A stretch of DNA of 30,129 nt from an uncultured Eubacteriales bacterium (GTDB lineage: Bacteria; Bacillota; Clostridia; Christensenellales; Borkfalkiaceae), in the NCBI GenBank assembly GCA_905210545.1, contig CAJLXC010000012.1:1-30129 (forward strand). The letters are read 5' to 3'. Positions 8,674-16,469 of this stretch are shown here, in pieces. The notes below the pieces were generated by a model. The model made no database searches. It saw only the letters and a program-made list of their open reading frames with translations, and was not told the origin of the DNA. A program made the position numbers and the translations under genes. Within the stretch, counting starts at the first letter, position 1; each line of letters opens with the position of its first letter.

Positions 8674-10004
8674 TTTATTCCTACGGTATAATTGCCGTTT
8701 CCGTCGGTAACGCCCTGCAAGAACATACCGTATTGAGAGTTTGAAAGCTGTTCGTTCTGCCACAGCGCACCCATTTCGGATTCGTTGTCGTGGTTGCCGT
8801 AAACCGCCGCCCACGGAGTTTTAAGACTGTCAAGCTTATCAACGAGCGCGCGGAAAGCCGTTCCGTCGGGGTCGAATCTACCGAACACGTTATCGCCCGT
8901 CATTATTATAAAATCGGGTTTAACGCTGTCGAATGCTTTCTGAATATAATCCAAAGCGTTTTTGCCGAAATTCGCTTCGGTATAAACGTCGTATAAATTA
9001 TCCGCCGTTGCAGGATCGTGCGAAACCTTATCGTAATTTTCGAACTGGGTATCGGTTATCTGCAATACCTTTACGTCTTTGCCGGCAGGCGCTTCTATTA
9101 CGAAATCGCAAATTTCTTCTACCGAAGCCCCCTCTTTGCCGACTATTTCCGCTTCGAACGCAAGATCGCCCTTATACGCGCTTACCGAAAGAACAGCCGT
9201 GCCGCTTGCAATCGCCTGAAGGTTGTCCGTTCCGAGTTTAACCGTCTCGTTGCCGGATTTTACGCTATAGGTTACAACGCCTTCCGTTATAGCTGCGTCG
9301 GTGAATACTTTTCCGAGATCTACGGTCTTGCCTATAGCAAGCGTTTTGCTGATTTTGTCCGCGCCGAGTTCTAATTTTATCGCCCTTTTTATTATCTCGG
9401 TCAGTTCTTCTTTCTGGGCGGCGGTCAATTTGTTTTCGTCGGATTCGGCAAGCGCGGAATTAGCGGCAAACGCTTTGTTTGCTACTCCTATAATGGTTCT
9501 TTCTATTCCGCTTCTGTAATACGTATACGCAGAACCGTCGTAACTATAAGCTATCGCCGTATATCCGCTTTTGAAATTATCGTCTTTAATTCCGACTATC
9601 GAGGCGACCATTTCGCCGTTTTTAGCTTCTAATTCTTCGCGGCTTATCGGTTTGGAAATATCGTCTTTCGTTTTGCCGTATTTAACGGAACAATATTCAA
9701 ACAAATCGCTTATCCCGGTTTCGGTTTGCGCGTCAAACTTTGCCACGACGGAAGACGGCATTATGATCATACCCGCTTCTTCCGCGTTCCATACGGAGCT
9801 GTCCGCCGTTGCTTTGAATCTTATACCCGTGGTGCTTTCCGCCGCGCCGTGATCGGTATCTATTCTTATATATGCGCCCTGCTCGAAAGTTACGGAGGAA
9901 GCGGCTTTTGCCGTTTGAGTTATAAACGACGTTCCGACGATTATCGCTAATAAAGCAATCGCCGCCATAATCGCGTTCAGCACGCTTTTTCTTCTTGCCG
10001 TCAT
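8661..10004 (-). CDS. Secreted metallophosphoesterase, N-terminal part (stops at frameshift)
   Basis: The 447-residue frame opens with a signal peptide (about residues 1-34, ending TAKAA) behind a strong AGGAGGAGG site. It continues with a ~180-residue beta-rich region of unknown family, a BIG2-like Ig domain (about 216-290), and the first half of a calcineurin-like phosphoesterase domain with ITDTQ (Asp318), TGD (369-371) and GNHD (403-406). It then reads K-C-G-G-stop at a G run, while the -1 frame continues directly with conserved phosphoesterase sequence (7057-8673). As it stands, the product lacks the distal histidine ligands and should be inactive. Possible explanations are a one-base sequencing error, a true mutation, a phase-variable tract, or ribosomal slippage. 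The gene is last in the glycan locus, 185 bases after galM. Confidence 0.82.
   Translation of the reverse strand: MTARRKSVLNAIMAAIALLAIIVGTSFITQTAKAASSVTFEQGAYIRIDTDHGAAESTTGIRFKATADSSVWNAEEAGMIIMPSSVVAKFDAQTETGISDLFEYCSVKYGKTKDDISKPISREELEAKNGEMVASIVGIKDDNFKSGYTAIAYSYDGSAYTYYRSGIERTIIGVANKAFAANSALAESDENKLTAAQKEELTEIIKRAIKLELGADKISKTLAIGKTVDLGKVFTDAAITEGVVTYSVKSGNETVKLGTDNLQAIASGTAVLSVSAYKGDLAFEAEIVGKEGASVEEICDFVIEAPAGKDVKVLQITDTQFENYDKVSHDPATADNLYDVYTEANFGKNALDYIQKAFDSVKPDFIIMTGDNVFGRFDPDGTAFRALVDKLDSLKTPWAAVYGNHDNESEMGALWQNEQLSNSQYGMFLQGVTDGNGNYTVGIKCGG
8664..8669 (-). other. Six-G homopolymer at the frameshift junction
   Basis: On the minus strand the bases read AAA TGC GGG GGG TAG in the first frame. 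Adding one G gives AAA TGC GGG GGG GTA GTT, which joins both halves into one 982-residue reading frame. The whole span 7057-10004 is 2948 bases, one short of a multiple of three. Confidence 0.8.
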
Positions 10005-10189
10005 ACTCCTGTTCCTCCTCCTTCAGTCCAAATGCCGTCTTGTATCAACTTTTCGCCCGATGTAGACAACACGTCTTCTTTGATAATCGTTTAGGTTCTC
10101 AAAATACTACCCTCCTATTATGTATTTTGTATCTTACACTGCCGACGGTTTTGAATTTTTTTATTATCGGCGTGTTTATACCTTGTTTA

Positions 10190-11218
10190 TTAAAACCGAT
10201 TTTTATCGTTTTGGTCTTTGCCGAAACGGTATATCGTTTTATAAGCATACTTCTCGCCCTTTTTAACGGCGATACCCGGAAAACGCGGATTGTTCGCCGC
10301 GTCCGGCAGACCTTCCGCTTCGAGGCACAAAGCAGCATAACCCCGATACGTTTTGCCGTTTTTGCCGACTACCGCGTTAGAAAAACGGGCGCAATATACC
10401 TGCAACGCTTTCTGGTCGGTTATAACTTCAAGCTTTATCCCCGATTTATCCCCGATGACGGTCGCAGCCTTTCTTAATCCGCTCCCGTTCAACAAAAACG
10501 CGTGATCGAGTCCTTTGCCGTTTACTGTCTGCGGGTGAGCGTTATTTATTCTTTCCGCTATTACGGACGGGGTTCTGAAATCGAAAGGCGTACCGTCAAC
10601 CGCTAAAAACGTACCCGTAGGAAGCTTTTCTTCGTTTATCGGAACGATATAATCGGCATTCACGTATAACGAATGATTTAATACTTCGCCTTCTCCTTGT
10701 CCGTTAAGATTAAAATAACTGTGATTAGTCATATTGCAGACGGTATCCGCGTCGGGAATCGCTTCGTACTCGATATGCAAATCCGCGCCTTTAACGTAGT
10801 AAACCGCTTTTACCGACAGATTTGCGGGATACCCCTCTTCTCCGTCTGCGGATAAATACGAAAGCTCGAGTTTATCGCCTTTTACGCTATAATCGAAAAA
10901 CCGTTTATCGAAGCCGCGTTTTCCGCCGTGTAGCGAGTTGTTCCCCTGATTGACCGTTACGCGGTACTCTTTCCCGTTAAGAACGAAACGACCTTTGCCT
11001 ATTCTGTTGCAAACGCGGCCTATCGTCGCGCCGAAATAATAACCGGAATGCGGATACTCTTCCGCGGCAGCGCAACCGAGAACGACGTCGCGCCCGTCGT
11101 ATATCACGTCTGTGACGGTTGCGCCGTAATTTATAATGCTTACGGTCAGTTCTTCGCTCTTTAATATAAACCGTTTTATGTTTCCGCTATCGCTTTTTAT
11201 ATCTTTTATCTCTATCAT
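10190..11218 (-). CDS. galM: Aldose 1-epimerase (mutarotase)
   Basis: GalM interconverts the alpha and beta anomers of galactose and other aldoses, feeding the Leloir pathway in the cytosol. The 342-residue length is normal for the family. Visible family motifs are NRIGKGRFVLNGKEY, NNSLHGG with His97, TNHSYFNL with His166, LDHAF with Asp238, and CLEAEGLPDA with Glu300. The two histidines and the late glutamate correspond to the known substrate-binding and catalytic residues. No signal peptide is present. It lies 42 bases after the cytosolic phosphoesterase and follows the alpha-galactosidase by one gene, so its likely role is to handle galactose released there. The Shine-Dalgarno site is weak. 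Confidence 0.93.
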   Translation of the reverse strand: MIEIKDIKSDSGNIKRFILKSEELTVSIINYGATVTDVIYDGRDVVLGCAAAEEYPHSGYYFGATIGRVCNRIGKGRFVLNGKEYRVTVNQGNNSLHGGKRGFDKRFFDYSVKGDKLELSYLSADGEEGYPANLSVKAVYYVKGADLHIEYEAIPDADTVCNMTNHSYFNLNGQGEGEVLNHSLYVNADYIVPINEEKLPTGTFLAVDGTPFDFRTPSVIAERINNAHPQTVNGKGLDHAFLLNGSGLRKAATVIGDKSGIKLEVITDQKALQVYCARFSNAVVGKNGKTYRGYAALCLEAEGLPDAANNPRFPGIAVKKGEKYAYKTIYRFGKDQNDKNRF

Positions 11219-11260
11219 AAAACCTGAACCCGATTTTTTCGGTCGGCGTCGCCTTATCGT

Positions 11261-12352
11261 TCAATCCGAGCGGATATCATACGTTTTATCAAACAAAACC
11301 TTGTGTTCCGTATCGGTAAACCTGACTCGCAAATCGGTTTTTGAAACGGTAAGAGCCGCCCCCGCGACGTATTCCGTATCGTAATCGACGGCAGACCCGA
11401 CTATAATCGTATAATCGTTGTCGCAAAAACATTTTGCGCTGTGCTTTTCTATCACGAATTCTTTATGAATATGCCCCGTCAGCATAAAGCGTATTCCCAT
11501 ACGCTTTAAATTATCGTTCCATACTTTATAAGTTTCCCTTTCTATATCGAAGCAGTCGCCTTGATTTTCGGTGGGGAAAACCGGACAAATATGACAAACG
11601 GCAAAGTTTATTTTGTCGTTATTTAACTTTGCGCCGCTTATAAATTCCGTTTCCCGCTCTCTGAACCGCTCGAAAACGTTTACGCCGTTATACTCCCGAT
11701 GATTGTCGAGCTTGTCTTCTCCGCAATCCAGAACTATGCCGCTTAAAACGCCTAAATCAAACGTGTAATAAGTGTTTTTGCCGTCAGCGGGAAAAAACTC
11801 GGTGAATCTGTCCGCACATTTGCCCCGCGCGTCGTGATTGCCTCTTGAAAAAATCACGGGAATTTCGCCTTTGGAAATTTCGCCCGTCAGGTTAGCCACG
11901 TCGCAATAATCCTGCTCGTTTCTCACTTCGCCTATATCGCCGTTTATTATATACAAGTCGGTATCGTCGCCGAAAAAATCAGCCGTTTTCAACGCGGAAC
12001 AAAACGCTCTGTGAATATCCGCTATATGATAAACGTTTATGTTTTCGGTTTTTTCCAACGGGCGGAACGCAAACGTCAGGCTTTCTTCTTCTTCAAAGGT
12101 CGGGTAATAAATTTTCCTGTCTATCGTTTTTCTGTAAAGAACGGTATAGCTTTTATTCTCGTTGAGAACGCTCTGCGGAACGCTTATTTTTGCAAATCTT
12201 TTCTCCGAACTCAAAGTTCCGTTGTTTTCTTCGTAAAAAACGGAATTTCCCGTTCTTATCTTTATAATCCCGTTTTCCTTTGCGAAAACTAATATCTCGT
12301 ACCTGTTTTCTATCGCGAAAACCGACGGGAGGCAATACAAAAACCCTTCCAA
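11261..12352 (-). CDS. Cytosolic calcineurin-like metallophosphoesterase with N-terminal beta domain
   Basis: The 363-residue protein carries a full set of metallophosphoesterase motifs: ADIH (111-114), NGD (137-139), GNHD (171-174), the H-I-C-P histidine at 254, and GHIH (293-296). Residues 1-100 form a beta-rich region, perhaps a fibronectin- or purple-acid-phosphatase-like domain. There is no signal peptide. The start is a TTG (12352-12350), one base after the stop of the alpha-galactosidase; it is preferred because GGAGG lies six bases upstream and no early ATG exists. The product would hydrolyse a phosphomonoester or phosphodiester. Its place between two sugar enzymes suggests a sugar-phosphate or phosphorylated oligosaccharide taken up by the locus, but the substrate is not readable from sequence. 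Confidence 0.87.
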   Translation of the reverse strand: MEGFLYCLPSVFAIENRYEILVFAKENGIIKIRTGNSVFYEENNGTLSSEKRFAKISVPQSVLNENKSYTVLYRKTIDRKIYYPTFEEEESLTFAFRPLEKTENINVYHIADIHRAFCSALKTADFFGDDTDLYIINGDIGEVRNEQDYCDVANLTGEISKGEIPVIFSRGNHDARGKCADRFTEFFPADGKNTYYTFDLGVLSGIVLDCGEDKLDNHREYNGVNVFERFRERETEFISGAKLNNDKINFAVCHICPVFPTENQGDCFDIERETYKVWNDNLKRMGIRFMLTGHIHKEFVIEKHSAKCFCDNDYTIIVGSAVDYDTEYVAGAALTVSKTDLRVRFTDTEHKVLFDKTYDIRSD

Positions 12353-12353
12353 C

Positions 12354-14414
12354 TCAAACCTCCGCTTTCAATATTATCGCGCTGTATTCTTTATCCGCCG
12401 ATATTTTTATTTTCCCGTCGGACAATGCGAAGCTTATATTATCTCCGTACAGCTTTTCTACGGAATTAAACCCGTATTCGCTTAAATCGATAACGAAGTC
12501 TTTTTCTCGCAACGCCCACACGAACAAAATAACGTCGTCGGATTTCTCGCTTATCAATCCAAAAGCGTTTTTATCCGTTTCGCACATATTTTTTAAGCCG
12601 AACGGAAACACCGGATATCTGTACGATATATCGTTACGATACGTTTTATATACTTTTATAGCTTCTTTGATAAGTCCGGTATTCGTTTTATCGGCTAAAT
12701 CCAACCTGCCCGACAAATATAAATATCCGCACATACCGCTTATCATATTAAAAATCGTTTCTCTTCCGTCGGCACACTCTTCGATTTCGCTCGTCGGCTT
12801 TACGAAAGCAGCCATATCCTTAAACAACAGCGGATAAGGATAAGCCCAGATTCCTGCTTTTTCCGGCTGAAGCTGCGCCATACAACCGCTTATCACGGAG
12901 GGCATAAGCTTATAATCCTCCTGATCGGTTATCGACTGCAAAGAACAGTATTTAAGCGTTCCGTATTCCGACCTGCCGCCGCCGGCAGAACAGTTTTCTA
13001 TAACGAGGTCGGGGTATTTTTCGTATAACTCTTTTATAAACGAAATAAACGCCTCGTGTTTTTTTCTTAAACCTTCCGCAGGATTTTCACCCTCGTAATT
13101 AGTGCCGAGAAATTCGTCGTTGTTATGGTCGTTTTTTATATACCGAACGCCCATTTTATAAACGTTGTCTATTTTGGAAAGCAACCATTTTCTTGCTTTT
13201 TCGTTTCTCAGATCGAGTTTCGGTCTGTTTGGTGCGATCACGTATCCGTTTCTTTTAAGAATAACGTCTTCGCCTAATTCTTCCGCGACTTTATACGTGG
13301 TTTTTTCAAACTCGAACCACAACCCCGGGCGCATACCTTTGTCCGAGATATATTTTATTACGCTTTCTAATCCGCCGTCGGGAAAAAGGCTTTCCGTCGG
13401 ATCCCATTCCCCGGCTACCGCCCAGCCGTCGTCTATGCAAAAACATTCGCAACCTATCTCGCTTGCTTTGTCTATCAACGGTATAAGCCTTTCTTTATTC
13501 GGCTGCCCCCAGTAACAATTCATAAAATCGTTAAAAACGACTTCCGTTTTCGGTTTTACTGCCTGACATTTTCTTTTATACGCGGTAAGCTCTCTTACGG
13601 CTTGCGTAAAACCTCCTTTAACCACGCCGTAAAAGCAATCGTTCGTAACGTACTTTTCGGCAGGTTTAAGATCGTAAGTCCACCCCGTTTTCTCATCCGC
13701 GCCGCCCACGGAAACGTTGATAAACGGCGCGCCGTAGCCTTCAAAAACGTTTATTTCGATATACCAGTTAAACGCTCCCTCTCTTTCAAAAAACCAACAT
13801 TCGTTCTTTTCGGTATCTTCGATAATCAAAAGCGGATAATACTCTTTCGTCGCCCACGAGCCGACAGACTGAATTCTGAAAGTACATTTCTCCCAAGGGT
13901 GCTTGCTTGCGGGATACAAACCCAGCTCTTTAAGCGTCTTCTTCTGCCACTGACCTTCGCCCTGCATTCTGTTCAGCGAGTAATAAACGATAAATCTGTC
14001 GGGGTTTTCGAAATATTTATCGCCGTCTTGTCCGATGCCGGTTACGCATGCGCTCGATAAGCGCGAAATCCGTTCCGTTTTATTGCCGTTATTTACGATT
14101 TCTGTTCTTTGTCTTATAACGTTCAGCCCGTCAATCGCGTTCAGCCTTTCCGTCAGACAAACGTTCTTATCGTTTACGCAATAAGATATATCTACGTTAT
14201 TGCCGTTTACGCACGTTTTTTTATGGCTGAAAAAATCGGCGGTGGGCATAATCATCTGCCCTTCGTATTCGGTTTCCGCGCCCGCGCCGAAGGCAAGATT
14301 AGTATTTATATAACCGTAAACGTAATCCCCGGCATTTGTTTTCTCCGTAGATAAAAAAAAGTGTCCTTTGCTGCCGATATTTATTTTCAAGTTGTTATGC
14401 GCGATACGTTTCAT
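12354..14414 (-). CDS. Alpha-galactosidase, glycoside hydrolase family 36-like
   Basis: The 686-residue protein has the GH36 plan: an N-terminal beta-supersandwich (about 1-285), a TIM barrel (about 290-600) and a C-terminal beta domain. Characteristic patches are CIDDGWAVAGEWDPTESLFP (326-345), R-P-G-L-W-F-E (362-368), the nucleophile strand YIKND with Asp429, and NCSAGGGRSEYG (474-485) followed by S-I-T-D-Q-E-D with Asp497 as probable acid/base. GH36 enzymes remove terminal alpha-galactose, and some members act on alpha-N-acetylgalactosamine. The nucleophile loop reads K-N-D rather than the usual K-W-D, so specificity may differ. There is no signal peptide, so it should act on imported oligosaccharides. 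It is followed one base later by the phosphoesterase and shortly by galM. Confidence 0.85.
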   Translation of the reverse strand: MKRIAHNNLKINIGSKGHFFLSTEKTNAGDYVYGYINTNLAFGAGAETEYEGQMIMPTADFFSHKKTCVNGNNVDISYCVNDKNVCLTERLNAIDGLNVIRQRTEIVNNGNKTERISRLSSACVTGIGQDGDKYFENPDRFIVYYSLNRMQGEGQWQKKTLKELGLYPASKHPWEKCTFRIQSVGSWATKEYYPLLIIEDTEKNECWFFEREGAFNWYIEINVFEGYGAPFINVSVGGADEKTGWTYDLKPAEKYVTNDCFYGVVKGGFTQAVRELTAYKRKCQAVKPKTEVVFNDFMNCYWGQPNKERLIPLIDKASEIGCECFCIDDGWAVAGEWDPTESLFPDGGLESVIKYISDKGMRPGLWFEFEKTTYKVAEELGEDVILKRNGYVIAPNRPKLDLRNEKARKWLLSKIDNVYKMGVRYIKNDHNNDEFLGTNYEGENPAEGLRKKHEAFISFIKELYEKYPDLVIENCSAGGGRSEYGTLKYCSLQSITDQEDYKLMPSVISGCMAQLQPEKAGIWAYPYPLLFKDMAAFVKPTSEIEECADGRETIFNMISGMCGYLYLSGRLDLADKTNTGLIKEAIKVYKTYRNDISYRYPVFPFGLKNMCETDKNAFGLISEKSDDVILFVWALREKDFVIDLSEYGFNSVEKLYGDNISFALSDGKIKISADKEYSAIILKAEV

Positions 14415-14483
14415 CGTTTTTCGTCATTCCCGTTTTTGATATTGTTTTGTTGTTTTTTCGTTCAAAAAGCCCGATTTCCGTTT

Positions 14484-16469
14484 TTACTCGATACAGATCG
14501 TGCCGACGGTAAATGCGGACAATTTGTCCGCGCAGACCGTTACCGAATCTTTGTCTTTCACAGCTTTAAGTTCGGTTTTTTCCTGTTCCTGAGAAATAAA
14601 GAAGAATTTGCTTCCCGCGGGGCGTCTGATTTTAAACTCTATCTTTCTTTCGCAACCTACGGTATAGTTAAAAAACGATACGCTCGTTATTTCGCCGTTT
14701 TCGTTTTCCCGAGGCATCAGTATTCCCTGATGATTAGAATTAACGAACACTTTTATCGATTCGTCGCAAAGATAATTCGCTACGTTCACTATCTGATTCC
14801 GTTTATCCTTGCTTATAGTGCAGTTCCACAAATCGTCGGCAAAAATCGCCCACTTATAATTTCCCGTTTTAATTATACAGGTAGCCGCTCCGACTTTTTT
14901 ATTCTCGTCTTTGTCGCTCACGTATTCCGAAACAATCTCCGCCCCGTCCGTATTAAAGAGAATATCCGGTTTAAGCACGCCCGTCCAACAAGACGGCGCC
15001 CACCTTCTGCAAAACGCGTTTTCGTTTACTACGTGATCAACGGCGTTTTCGTGAACCGTAAGGCTCAGGTCGGAATCCATTTTTTCGACTTTTATATCAA
15101 AAGCTTTCAATCGGGAATTTACTATACCAAAGGCTTCGGAATCCATAATAACGTTTTTATTCAATAAGCCTTTAAGCTCTTCTTCGTCTAAAATACCCGC
15201 GTTGACGTTATCCAACAAATAAACGTCTCCGCATTTTTCAAACGAAACGGGTATAGCCGTTCTGCAAAAACCGTTAAGCTTCATATAGACGTTTGCGTGA
15301 AAACCGCCTACGCCCTCGCCGGGCAGAAACTTTTTTCCTGCGTTCGATTTAGCTAAAATATAACGCAAACCGCTCTGACGAGTGTTTTTATTAAGCTTAA
15401 TCAACGTTTCCCAGTAACTTCTCTGCTTTGAAAATTCCGCCAGCAACTCGTTATAAAAAGACATCGGCTCATAAGACCTCATCATAGCCGCATAACTCAT
15501 TTCGTTGTTGCCGTATGCAAGATAAAGCGACGTTTCCAGACAAGTTCCGTTGACGCTCTTTCCGAAAACCACGTCGGGAGTGTTCTCTATTTCGGGGCAT
15601 CTGACCTCTACGTAATCGGGAAGATTTGCGTTGAGATAGTTTATATGCATACATTTATTAACGATTAACATAGGCTCGTAATCGTTATAATTTCCGCCGC
15701 CCGGGCGCGCTTTCGGTTTTTTCCCGGACGCCTTATACATATTTTCGAAGACAAACTCCGAACCGAAAAGAAGTTCCGTTTTCAAGTCGCCGTATTGATA
15801 CCCGAAACTTGCGTCGGGACATTTATCGTGAAACGCTTTGCATATATCGTAAACGAACTTTCCGAGCGACTGCTTTGTAAACTCGACGTATTCTCTTCTT
15901 ACCTGCATATCGGAATAAAGAATTTTGTCTTTTAATTGTTCTCTCGTGAAATTATGACGATATTTTACGTTGAATTTTTTAATACAATCGTCGCAGAAAC
16001 ACCCGAAATTCACAGGGGAATGATTAAACACGCGAAGGTCGTCGTCTATCCAAACGTTTTCGGGGTTTATCACGGTATAGGCGAGAATGCTTTCTATCGT
16101 ATATTTTCTGAAATTTTCTCCGTTCCAGCAAAAGCAGTAATCTGCAACTTCCCCGTCTATGCCGACCATTTTTTCGGCAACCGAACCTTCGCCCGCCAGA
16201 GCCGAACAATCGAGATACGAAATATATGCGCCGTGACCTATCGTATTGCTAATCTGTAAAGAAACTTTAATTCCGTTTTCTTTTAATTTCTTTGCCGAAA
16301 CGGCAAGTATTTCCGCGGTTCTGACGTGTTCTTTTACGGGCGGAAAGCCGTATAACGTAGATAACCAGACCTCGTCGCAACAGCCTTGGTTGTTTTTTAC
16401 CATACCGATAAATTCATCGATATAATCCTGATTTTTCTGATTGTTGTTGCCTAAACGCTGAATTAACAT
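14484..16469 (-). CDS. Putative TIM-barrel glycoside hydrolase, GH42-like
   Basis: I start at the ATG 16469-16467 because AAGGGG lies eight bases upstream; the GTG at 16478 would sit directly on that site. The 661-residue protein has no signal peptide. Its N-terminal half looks like a barrel, with W-I-D-D-D (about 140-144 from this start) followed by G-C-F-C-D-D-C-I-K-K-F (about 156-166). That Cys-rich pattern is common after the catalytic strand in GH42-like and other uncharacterised glycosidases. The middle resembles a trimerisation/amidotransferase-like domain and the end a small beta domain. Asp-Asp-Asp replaces the Asn-Glu pair expected in GH42, so the family is uncertain. The start overlaps the end of the DUF4838 gene by seven bases, indicating coupled translation. 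It probably acts on imported oligosaccharides. Confidence 0.65.
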   Translation of the reverse strand: MLIQRLGNNNQKNQDYIDEFIGMVKNNQGCCDEVWLSTLYGFPPVKEHVRTAEILAVSAKKLKENGIKVSLQISNTIGHGAYISYLDCSALAGEGSVAEKMVGIDGEVADYCFCWNGENFRKYTIESILAYTVINPENVWIDDDLRVFNHSPVNFGCFCDDCIKKFNVKYRHNFTREQLKDKILYSDMQVRREYVEFTKQSLGKFVYDICKAFHDKCPDASFGYQYGDLKTELLFGSEFVFENMYKASGKKPKARPGGGNYNDYEPMLIVNKCMHINYLNANLPDYVEVRCPEIENTPDVVFGKSVNGTCLETSLYLAYGNNEMSYAAMMRSYEPMSFYNELLAEFSKQRSYWETLIKLNKNTRQSGLRYILAKSNAGKKFLPGEGVGGFHANVYMKLNGFCRTAIPVSFEKCGDVYLLDNVNAGILDEEELKGLLNKNVIMDSEAFGIVNSRLKAFDIKVEKMDSDLSLTVHENAVDHVVNENAFCRRWAPSCWTGVLKPDILFNTDGAEIVSEYVSDKDENKKVGAATCIIKTGNYKWAIFADDLWNCTISKDKRNQIVNVANYLCDESIKVFVNSNHQGILMPRENENGEITSVSFFNYTVGCERKIEFKIRRPAGSKFFFISQEQEKTELKAVKDKDSVTVCADKLSAFTVGTICIE

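Noticed and set aside
8674..8814. N-terminal extension of the downstream phosphoesterase frame beginning MGGGLRQPRQRIRNG
   Set aside because: It overlaps the conserved GNHD region in another frame, is Arg-rich and lacks family sequence. It is a shadow of the upstream half.
10005..10140. Possible small gene in the galM to phosphoesterase gap, after an AGGAGGG site
   Set aside because: The frames after this site either start at TTG and stop after three codons or lack any start codon. It is probably untranslated leader; no clear promoter or terminator was found either.
14361..15167. Plus-strand 268-codon frame opposite the GH42-like gene
   Set aside because: Phe- and Arg-rich antisense shadow with no recognisable domain.
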